NCBI GenBank assembly: GCA_950295325.1
Contig: OX485805.1
Coordinates: forward strand, 16,977,501 to 17,041,500
From: Polytrichum commune
Lineage: Eukaryota > Streptophyta > Polytrichopsida > Polytrichales > Polytrichaceae
Direction of reading: 5' to 3'
DNA: 64,000 bases
Under the pieces are notes generated by a model. That model worked only from the letters and a program-made list of their open reading frames with translations. It was not told the origin of the DNA and searched no databases. Made by a program: the position numbers and the translations under genes. This document shows, in pieces, positions 49,562-64,000 of this stretch. Each line of letters opens with the position of its first letter. The first letter of the stretch is position 1.

Positions 49562-50650
49562 ATACATTCGTACTGAAAAAGAAGTATATTATGCAAAGGT
49601 GGAAGTATGGTATGGTGTAGGCTACCCTTGTCACATATATTTTCCTGTACATGAAGCCAAGTTGTATTTCATTGTCAACTTCAAAAAATGGAATGCAGAG
49701 GTCGTTTGATTGGTTTTTGAAGGCCAAACCATGTTACTGAGAACAGCCGCACAGGAATCCGACATATGCTTCTGTATTGATATGCTCATAATTCCCATCT
49801 CCTTTACCTCTTCACAGTACGTAAACACTAGAATTTCTGCCTCAGCAGCCTGTCGCAAGAATCGTGTGTGATTTTAGGAATTTTGCCATTGTTGTGAAGA
49901 GGGTAATCCATCCGTTGGCTACGGTCCTCAAATTTCTAGAAACATTGTTCGGTGACTGAGGCTGGTAGGTAGTGTGAGCAATTTTTTCGTTGCTGGGACT
50001 GTTGCAAGCTTGCATGAATCTATATGAGCCTAGTTTGTTTGATGTGGAGGAGCTGCACAGTTTTTTTAGGTCTTCCTCAGAATATCCATTCATCAGGACA
50101 TTCTACATTAATACTGATAAAGAGGTGTGTGTACAAGGTGGAAAGTATGGTATGGTGTGGTGTAGATTAGCCTTATGATATTTTCCTGGGCTGGAGAACT
50201 TGTCACCAACTGAATTCTTTTGTTGTGTGCCAATTGGAATGCAGACATAAGTCTACGAAAGCCAAGACATGTTACTGAGGTCGACCGCACAAAAATAAGA
50301 GCATATACTTCTGTATTGGTACGTTCACAATGTTAGATCTTCTTTCCCAGCTCTTGACAGTCAGCACTAGACATTCTTCCTCAGTAGCATGTTCACCAGA
50401 ATTGTGTGTGGCTTGTATGGATTATATACGAGGGGCTGTGAATAGGGTGGTCCTTCCGGTGCCTACTTACCTTGGATGTATGAGAACAATTAAAGACTTA
50501 ATAATAGAGGCTCCTAGTGTGAGATGTGTGTTTGTAGCTGGGACTCTTGTAAGCTTTCCATGAATCTAGATGAGCCCAGTTTGTCTGATGTGAAGGAACT
50601 GTAAAGTTTTTGAGGACTTCCTCAGAATTGCCATTATTCAGTGGCATGCT
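49562..50650. repeat. Old tandem duplication, two units of ~540 bp
   Basis: Unit 1 (49562-50103) and unit 2 (50104-50650) share, in order, AAAGTATGGTATGGTGT-type sequence, CATGTTACTGAG, TACTTCTGTATTG/TGCTTCTGTATTG, TGGGACT.TT..AAGCTT and TCTTCCTCAGAAT/CTTCCTCAGAAT. On the minus strand both units can be read as related peptides (KLCSSSTSNKLGS versus KLYSSFTSDKLGS), but unit 2 is broken by stops. Confidence 0.75.
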
Positions 50651-51897
50651 GGAAACCTGGAAATGGATTGGACTAGATTCTAAGAGACTCGGAGAGTGTT
50701 GAATGCTGCTTACACACGAGATTTCAGCTTCTCATTGATATATGGTCACTGTGATGTCATCAGGAATTGAAGGGGATTTTTCTGCAAAGAACAAATAGAG
50801 TATGAAAAGACTCGTGACAGCGTTGTTAGTCTCCTACCTTACTTTATCACCAAACCACTTGCAAGTATACAGGAGCTTCCAGAGAAGGTGAGTTACCATT
50901 GGCTTAGTCCTCCTCAAACCAAGATCTCAGTGCAATATATACACCTGATTGAATGGGCTCAATGTTGATCAAAACCAGCTATACTAAATATCAGCGACGA
51001 TAAAATTGGTGTGCCATCCTAATTAGAGTGATCTTCGTGACTAAGTCATGGAGCACGAAGGGTCATGTGATACCGGGCCCTCTCTAGTTGCTCAAGGCAA
51101 TTAATGTGGGCCGATGATGAATACTTGCAGGTCACACATTAAATCATATGTCTAGTGCAAGGTCTTTCTGTCCTGTTCTGTAATTTCTTCCCAATTGGGA
51201 CAATATACGAAATCCAAGGTGGCAATCAACACCAACTAAACGTGTATTTATGGACCAAATTATTCCTTGCAAAGATTATGATCTGCTGGAATATCCCACT
51301 GGGAAGCTTATCTATTGAACTGAATCCTGACAGGCTAGGTAGCTGTGGATAGAGTTGATGTACTTGGCGAAAGAAAAGAGCAGGTTGCTCCATGGAGAAG
51401 TGACAAGGAACATATCCGCCTACATGCCACGACGGCATTGCAGCGCCCGAAAAGCAGAGTCAATGCGACTGGAATTGCGACAAAACAAAAGACTTCGGCT
51501 GGAAGTCAGCAACGGTGGTCTTCGAAATTGGAGCTGCATGATTCATGTTGACATGTAACAAACTGTCGTGCATGATTTGGAGTTATCTAGATCTTATCCT
51601 GATGAGGATGATACCCTTGAGGCTCCATGATTCTGTGAGCCATTGTAACTAACTAGTGTCAGCGAAGGGAGAGTTAGCCTTTGCATGTCCACCTGGCAAT
51701 TCAGTTCAGAGGCTTTTACTTAAACTCAGATTCCGGATCATAATTTCGTTCATTCTGCTTGCGCTTTGGATTGTTGTAGCTTCCAGGCTAAGCCCGGGTA
51801 CAAAGTAGTGATCATCTTGTGCAGGTATAGTAAGAGAGGAGGAGTGAGTCTACCCATGATCATCAAGTGCCAGTGTTAGTGAGCAGCCAGCAGCAAG
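50651..51897 (+). promoter_or_regulatory. Upstream region of CKX, with a short ORF
   Basis: This is the 5' flank of the CKX gene. A 66-codon Arg-rich frame (ATG at 51358, stop before 51559) lies 340 bases upstream of the CKX start and could be an upstream ORF if transcription starts early. No promoter motif could be assigned with confidence. Confidence 0.3.
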
Positions 51898-56984
<5,087 letters not shown>

Positions 56985-57009
56985 GCTGCATCTGCAAGGG
57001 CGCATGAAT

Positions 57010-57315
57010 TCAGGCATGTACAAATACAAATATCGGATCAACTTCGGCATGCAGGGTTTGACATTTTGCTGTCGTAAACCAAACCCTAAATCCTTGAATA
57101 CCATAGATTTGCAAACTTGTAGGGCTTGAATCTGACACCAACTCGCTCCTCAGCACGAGGTGTGGGAGTCTCTCTTCCAAAGATGCCACAAGATCCTTGT
57201 TGCTTGCAAACGCGCTTGAGCGCTTGAAAGCTGCCTTAAGCCCTGCCAACACTGCTTTATCGCGTTCTAGGTCAATCTTTTTTGAGGTCGAGGCTTTTGC
57301 AAGGGTGAATTTCAT
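57010..57315 (-). CDS. Hypothetical 101-codon ORF antisense to the CKX 3' flank
   Basis: The product is rich in Lys/Ala/Leu/Ser in its first half (KKIDLERDKAVLAGLKAAFK, likely helical) and has no recognised domain. It lies 26 bases beyond the CKX stop on the opposite strand. The second half falls in a repeated unit: 57043-57170 recurs at 57355-57490 with about 310 bases spacing, where the same frame is partly readable (AKCQTLHAE in both) but broken. A possible earlier exon ends with donor GTGG|GTAAGA near 58123, starting at ATG 58215. It is either a young small gene or the remnant of a larger minus-strand gene. Confidence 0.25.
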   Translation of the reverse strand: MKFTLAKASTSKKIDLERDKAVLAGLKAAFKRSSAFASNKDLVASLEERLPHLVLRSELVSDSSPTSLQIYGIQGFRVWFTTAKCQTLHAEVDPIFVFVHA

Positions 57316-57490
57316 GCATCAACTTCGCCATGCCTGTCACACAAATATTGATCTTCTTCGGCATGTAGGGTTTGGCATTTTGCTTCCCTAGACCCTAGAC
57401 CCTTACATACCATAGACATGCAAACATGTGGGGGCTTAAGCTAACACCAACTATTATATAGCTCTCTTCTACAGCAGGAGGTGTGGCAGG
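57043..57490. repeat. Direct duplication, ~310-bp spacing
   Basis: CTTCGGCATGCAGGGTTTG and ACCATAGATTTGCAAAC-type sequence at 57043-57120 recur at 57355-57430 as CTTCGGCATGTAGGGTTTG and ACCATAGACATGCAAAC. Confidence 0.7.
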
Positions 57491-60400
57491 CTCGACTTCG
57501 ACAAAAATGTCACTCCAGAGTCCACCACCTGTGATGCTCCAATAGCATGTCGATCGCTCCTCATGTGGCCAGATCGTTTATGAAATGTATGAGAGACCAC
57601 TCGGGACTCGCATGATGCCAAATACAACTGCGATTCCCAGGTACAAGGTGTTATATTTTAACTCAACTCAAAGTTCCAAAGTGGACTGCATTAATTACCG
57701 CCTGTGCATCCATCCTTTTTGCAAATTTTCCCGCGATTTCATCTCTGCTGACAAGTGATCGAGGCTATATCGCATTGATCTTGTTCAAGGAGGATGAATG
57801 CCTCCTTGGTCATGTAGTTTAATTTCTTGAGGTCTATCCTAATCAAGCTATTGACATGCATTCTTGAGTGGGACTGCATCACCATGTGCGTTTAATATCT
57901 GCAAATTTTTGTAAGCGAGCCCTATCGATACGACCTAGCACTGTAAATTACAACCCTGGACAATCTTAGTTGATCAAACCGTTACCAAAAGACACGCACT
58001 CATCATATTTTCCCAGGATTTTGAATCATAACACTGCTACATTGTAATGCTCCACTATTGTAATTTACATTGCTTTTAGCATTTCTAAATGCAAGCAGGT
58101 TCCCAAAGATCCTCCTTCTTACCCACTGACTTAGGACATGATCTGTGTAAATTATGAAGCTTGACAATTGGAGTACTTGCAGCCCAAGAAGCCTTTGCAA
58201 ATTTCTCACTGGCATTCTACTTTATTCATGCATGCCAACAAAAGAATGTATAATATATGATTATTTCATCTATACTAATAGTGTGATCCCTCCCCATCCC
58301 ATAACTACTTAACGAATGAAAATTCTATAGAGGTGCCATGTCCCCACCACATCATTTGTAAGATCACTACACCAAATATGATATTCAGTGTCACTTATTA
58401 TTTAGAGTTACACAATGCTATATCTTTGTTTTGACTATTGATATAATTTTTTAATCAAGTAAAGATGGTAGTGCTCTATAATATCCAAGCAACCAATTTG
58501 ACATTTTTTGACAAAATATGAAATATATAATATATAGTTGTAGCATGGTTATTGCACTGTGTAATTCCAAATAGTAAGAGACCATTTTAGTCGGGGTCCG
58601 GGGGATGGCCGTGTTGAGGGCGGGTATCTTAAGTATTTGGTCCCCTTCGCCGGTTTCAGTCCCGGAACTACACTTTCGTCCTAAGTGCTCGGGGGGGGGG
58701 GGTTCTCGTCTCTCGGGCCCCCTCCGACGGCTTGTCGAGGCCTCTTCGGGTTAGTTCCCTTAGAGTTAATTCTAATGTCACTTCTACAATAGATTTTAGG
58801 ATTTGTTTTTTTCTAAGGGCAAGAACTTTGGTTCTCCTTTATTTATATAATTATAACATTTCTCTCAACAAGTGGTTCGTCGCCTTTGGTTCATGACGGT
58901 CCTTACCTCCGCCAAGACGGGTCGGCGACCCCTGTCTAGTACAAGTTTTATAGATTTACTCCGGACACGGAGGTGGATTTGAGAACGCTAACTATTCTAG
59001 ACCTAGTTATATGGGCGGTTGTTCGGATGGTCTTTACCTTTCCTCCAAGCCCCCCGAACTCTTAGTATCAACTGACATGCATTAATTAGGCTAGATATGT
59101 TATTATATTTACCAAGGTCCAACTAGAAATTGGAGGGTATCATATAAGGGTGTCATATATTATAGTTATTTGTTGTGACATGGCCTTGGAAGGTCGGAAT
59201 CCCACAGTTGTGACAATGTCCCATTGCATTCATTATAGCCTATGAATAGACTTAGAGGTCAATAGTACAAAGTTGCAAACCCAAGGAAATAAGCTTGAAT
59301 TTCACAATATTCTCACCTTGAAGCCCAAGGCAACGAACTTTCACCTTTGTACAAAACACCTTTCACCTTTCACCTTTCAACAAAACAATCCAAACCTTGT
59401 ACAACCGCTAGCCCACGGACTTTTTGGGCTAGCGGCTAACCCAATAACTAAGAGTTTTATGGATGAAAATGGTACTTGAAAAAAGTGGGGGTAGCCTAGC
59501 TATGGCTAGATCGAGGCTTAGTCCAACTAGCTATTAGCTAGCTAAAGATAGGTCATGTAGCTCAATCGGCTCAAGCTAAGGCCCGACCATGTCACCCCTA
59601 ACACTGCCATCTTCTCCCTACGTTCTAAACCTCTCCTGGTTATTGCTAAACTAGTATCCTAGTTTTGGTTTTGCTCCCTCCACCACCCAAGTGGTTCTTT
59701 TTGCTGCGGAGTTTTTCTTTCATGAACATGGCCTCCCGAAGCCACATTTTTGTAGGACTTTGGTAGCAAGCTAGGATAAGTTAGCGTTTGGTGGGGATAA
59801 GTTGCTCCAAGTACCTTCACATCATTTTGTGTGCAAACATATGGGTTGTGTTTGTATTGAAATCTAGAACTTGCTTGTGGGCCATGGTGAAGGACCCTTT
59901 CAGTGGAGGATTCACATTGACCTGGCCACACTTCTTGTGTAATTTAAGGGCACTGTGAGTGCTTTGTGGCTACCGAAGTTCATGTTTTGCAATCCATACT
60001 CTTCATTTTTGTGAGCTTAATAGAGCGGCGGTAGGGATCAAGTAAGCTTAGCAGGAGGAGACCGTTGGTGGGACGTGAGGTTGTAAGGTATGTAACCCGA
60101 TTGTGCGCAGCTTCAACTCATACATATTTTGGGCCAATGGATCAGAATGGGAATTTACTCATCGAGTCAATGATTGTGAATGGGGAAGATTGTCATTTTA
60201 AGTGTCAAAATCGAAGTTGAGAAGCAAAATTTGTAGAAGAAGTCCCAATTCTTTTTCGTTCCAACATTCACAAATGCCCTCTCAATTAAGTTCGGATCGA
60301 CCTAAGAGTAATGTCCATGTCTTATGCATGCACTCTGATCTAACTGTAACTTGCGTCTTATTTCGTGTTTTTTCTTAGCAACAAGATGTGCCATACACCA

Positions 60401-61186
60401 CTCAAATATAGGTTTTTGATTACAAAGAGTGACCACTTATGGCCCAGAATAATTTGCAATTTAAGGATATGTGGATGCCTTCCAGCTTGTGACCATTTTC
60501 TTTGTATGTTTAGGTGAGGTTAATGTACGTATGAGGTTCGATTCCTAGTCATGAAATCGTCCTTGTCCTTGTACTTTGATGGAAAAACTAGCCAAGTTGT
60601 GTTCCTAAAAAGAAAAGAAAAAGACATTATGCAGTGGGTTGACACTTTGCCCCAGAGGGTACGGGAGAATTGAAACTTTCTTCCTCTGGCACAGATTCCT
60701 CTTGTGCACTCAATGTGTTGTTTTGAGGAACTGTGACTTCTTCCTCCTTGAAGGACACAATCCACCTCCTACTTGTGACACTAAATTCGATTCTTAGTAG
60801 ATCGATCACCTGAGGACACCATCTTGTCATAACAGAGAAGATCAAGCCATTGGAATTCTATGCTGACGACATGACTCCGTGATGCGAAAATGAGAGAGGA
60901 GACACAAAAGAAAGTTCAGACGTTGTCTTTTTTTTTCTTTTTTTTTCCATGTATGTTGCAATACTAACACATTCTCAAAAGCCTACAATTTCCATATGAG
61001 CTATAAGCTTGCTAGGTCAAGGCCTTGGTGTTCTTCACTTTTCTATTTCGACTGAGTTTGACCTTTCTTGTAGGGTTGCTTAAGCATTGCGAAATGGAGC
61101 TTTCACCTGTTGTGAAGTATTTGAGCTTGTGACCTACCATCACAGTTCAATCTGCTTAATTGTATTCAGCTTGCAGAGGCAATCCG
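57491..61186. other. Gene-free stretch with a G+C-rich island at 58580-59070
   Basis: 58580-59070 is much richer in G+C than its surroundings, contains a G12 run (58691-58702) and resembles no recognised gene; it is not a recognisable rRNA. Minus-strand frames at 59931-59659 and 60845-60627 are protein-like but unrecognised. A pyrimidine-rich stretch ending TTCAGCTTGCAG just before 61176 is a candidate 3' splice site for a leader intron of the ankyrin gene. Confidence 0.35.
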
Positions 61187-62695
61187 ATGGCGCCGTCGCA
61201 GAGAGGCCTTGGTGTGATGATGAATAGAGATTGGAAAGGACGCACGGCCATGCCGAATGCACCGGGTGTGTTCTCTTGTGAGCCTCGACAACTTGCGAGT
61301 GAGGTTCCTATGCGCAAGACTGCTGGGTTGGCGGAGGCACCTCCAGGGTCTCCGTGGTTAGAGGCCTTAGGCAGGGCGGATTGTAAGCAGCTCATGAATC
61401 TATTGGATCAAAATTCATGTCGAGTGGTGCAGAAGGGTGAAGCAGGGTTTACAGTCTTGCATGCGGCTGCCATGGGTGGCTGCTTGAAGCTCCTGGACCA
61501 AGTTTTTGATTTATTTGAAGACAAGGACCGATTTGTGAACGAAGAGGAGGGGATCGAACTCTCTTTGCAGGAGCTTCTTGAAGCAGAGGCTAATTGGGGA
61601 AATGCGGACAAAGCTAGGCTGACTGCTTTTGAACTTGCCTGGTGGAGTATGGGTGCCAACAACTGCCGGTATTATTTGCTGACAGGGGAGCGTGAGTCAG
61701 GGAACTTCTTATCATACCAAAGCAAGATCTTCGGATCATCCATAGACCCTGTAGCTGCTGATGAGGAGAATTCATCGCCTCGGCATTTATTGCTGCGAGT
61801 TCTCGCAGATCACAGAAGCTTAGTTCCTGACACAGTGCATCCAAGGTTTGAGGAAGATGTGGACTATAACTTTGTAGCTGATTGCAAAGAGTTGCGCTTT
61901 CACCATGCATGCCAGAACCTACCTAGAATGGACTGGGAAGAGTATGTGAAGGCGGTGATTAAGGGATGTGTGGAGAAGGGGCCAGATGTGTTGAGATACC
62001 TTTTCCAGCTCCGCAATGCCCAGGGCCGAACTCCCTTGCATGTTGCAGTTGAGTATCGTACTTGTGGTGACCTTGTGCGTCTAATCCCAGGGCGACAATC
62101 AGGAGAGAATGCAGAGTGTCTGAATATGCGTGACTCCAGGGGATGGACTGCCTTGCACCTCGCTTCCGCACAATATGACCGCACCTACGGCTATGGTGGT
62201 CGCTCATTGTTGGAGGATGGGAGGGCTGATGTGGATCCTAGGGTGGTGGCATGGAGTAGTTGGGTCCCTACAGGAGCGACTCCCTTACATTTGGCTGTGA
62301 TACATAACAAGTCGGAGGCGGTGGAGCAGTTGCAATTGTTTGAGGACCCAAGGACTGATGTGAATGCCCGCTTCAGTAGACCAAATAACTTGGACGCATT
62401 GTTGGCGGATGGGAGGGTTGATGTGAATGCCACGGTGGAATGGAGTAGTGCGAACCTATTTCCTGAAGCGACTGCCTTACATTTGGCTGTGATACATAAC
62501 AACTCGAGTGTGGTGGAGCGGTTGTTAGAGGACCCACTGACTGATGTGAATGCCCTCTTCCATAGAAAAATCTACTTCGACGACAGTCTTTACGTGAGTC
62601 GTTTTCAGTATGTGTTGAATGAGTGGACAGCTTTGCAGTTGGCTGCAGTGGTGGGTTTGCCCGAGGTTGTGAGGAGGTTGCTGACGTGTCCAAGG
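61187..62695 (+). CDS. Ankyrin-repeat protein, first coding exon (3' end probably outside window)
   Basis: The frame is open from ATG 61187 to a stop at 62764, but a donor AAGG|GTACGT at 62695/62696 in phase 0 sits within a repeat that would otherwise be truncated, so the gene probably continues past the window. The first 503 residues show ankyrin motifs at about 86-112 (GFTVLHAAAMGG), 279-301 (GRTPLHVAVEYRT), 319-331 (GWTALHLASAQYD), 363-395 (ATPLHLAVIHNKS), 428-455 (ATALHLAVIHNNS) and 479-500 (EWTALQLAAVVG). There is no signal peptide or membrane segment in the visible part. Ankyrin arrays mediate protein binding; the partner is unknown. If unspliced, the protein would be 525 residues ending in a non-ankyrin tail. 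Confidence 0.75.
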
Positions 62696-62764
62696 GTACG
62701 TATTTGCTCGCATATCAACCCCTCCATGACCAAGGACACATTCAATTTTAGCCACAAATTTTAA

Positions 62765-64000
62765 ACATTCAATCTCTTTCTGAATGCCTTAATAATACTT
62801 GAACCCAAAACAAAAAAAAATGAGAGGTTACATGTTTTTTAGTGTTATGCACGAGAGGGATTGAATATGGAACACATGGATACTTGTACAACCACTTACT
62901 CATATTTCATCAGTTGTCCAAATTGGATGTCATTGGTTGCCTCAAAAAAGGTTACGGCCCACATAATGTGGAAGAAAGTGTGTGTTACAAACAAGCGCAC
63001 TCTTAAGATTGAGAGGTCATGTTAGTCACTTATTTCCAACTCGTTTCACTCTAAGAAACTACCATGATGTGATAGATTGAATGGTTTAACATTGTAGAGA
63101 TTTGACTCCATTTGGATGCATTCACACAATTCAAGCTTCCTATAATAATCCATGGACCTTGTATTAATTGTTACTACGGTTTGCATATGCATGCGCACAT
63201 GATATTAGATAGGGACAGTTTGTTTGTTTGTTCTAATTAAAATGTGATGATCACAAGAACAAAAATTTGTTCACCAAATTCTAAAATCGTAGTATTTTGG
63301 AGAAGGCCCAAATTTTGTAGCTAAGATCGGTGTGGTATGCCCATGTCTTTACTCATTGCGTATCACATAAATGTTTTAATAGACATGTCACTTTAGTACT
63401 TGACAAAGTAGGAGGCATAATATAGTACGTGGATGATGAATTTGTCATTTTTCAAACATTTCAATGATACTTTAAAATGAACATGGTACTTGTCTTTATC
63501 ATTATCTCTAAGTTCAAGTACCATTTTGATTTAAACGTGCGATAATTGGACAAAATGATGTCGTGGTCATTCATGCATGTGATTATATGTTCATAGTATG
63601 TGAATTTTATGATGTAAAATATTATGGACAAAAAACCCAATTTACAAAAGCTTTTAATGTGCATTGAAGCATTACTACTTTTCAGGGCAATTTGCGGGGT
63701 TTCTATAAAATACATGTCAAATCCCTTGGGTAAAATTGAATAATCAAAGTCATTGTTTGTTTTCTTCAACTCGTCACAAATTGTTTAAATTGAGAGAATT
63801 GGTCATTTAGGGGTTGAATTAAATATTTTTCACTTGGTAGAGGTGAAAATTTTAATTAGAGCTATGGGACTTGCACTGCAAGTTTTGATATTTACTTTGA
63901 ACACTTGAAGTTGAATGTGCTCTAGTATGATAAAATATTTCATGTTAGTTGACTTGGATAATTGTATTGTTGTCTCGTTCAATGTAAATGTTGCTAAAAT
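62765..64000. other. Gene-free end of the window, possibly ankyrin-gene intron
   Basis: AT-rich. No second ankyrin exon was found, and one minus-strand frame (63769-63461) has no recognised domain. Confidence 0.4.

Noticed and set aside
58580-59070. Ribosomal RNA fragment
   Set aside because: It is G+C-rich, but no conserved rRNA segment was recognised.
62696-62764. C-terminal tail of the ankyrin protein to the stop at 62764
   Set aside because: The sequence stops resembling ankyrin exactly at a good donor (GTACGT), so it is more likely intron.

Overview
This is nuclear DNA from a land plant, about 40% G+C, gene-poor and rich in repeats. Spliced genes have GT-AG introns, and a secreted cytokinin oxidase/dehydrogenase marks the plant lineage. 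Two genes of motile cilia (CEP104-like and SPEF1/CLAMP-like) indicate a plant with swimming sperm, so a bryophyte, lycophyte or fern rather than a flowering plant. The species cannot be named from this window.

Layout. 1-10 kb: the 3' exons of a CEP104-like ciliary-tip gene (+, 303-2296, open to the left) face a complete ten-exon SPEF1/CLAMP-like gene (-, 9667-4532). Two related fold-back elements lie in SPEF1 introns. 10-51 kb: no intact gene was recognised. This stretch holds terminal-inverted-repeat elements (15903-16846; 24987-25398; a family at 12.2, 13.5 and 46.2 kb; a TAA-flanked family at 19.0 and 32.1 kb), decayed coding DNA with a DUF7869-type domain (23.0-25.0 kb), a ~200-bp satellite (33.3-34.5 kb), a 21-bp minisatellite (39.0-39.5 kb) and a decayed non-LTR retrotransposon (41.9-47.0 kb, minus strand). 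A detached 3' piece of the same retrotransposon family lies at 15.1-15.7 kb. 49.5-50.6 kb is an old tandem duplication of ~540 bp. 51.9-57.0 kb: a complete six-exon CKX gene (+) whose first intron carries a ~60-bp repeat array. 61.2-62.7 kb: the first coding exon of an ankyrin-repeat gene that probably continues beyond the window.

CEP104 and SPEF1 proteins both act on axonemal microtubules, so these adjacent convergent genes could share expression in spermatogenous cells; that link is inference. CKX and the ankyrin gene are unrelated to them. All exon models were built by eye from splice signals, frame continuity and family resemblance; no alignment or transcript data were available.
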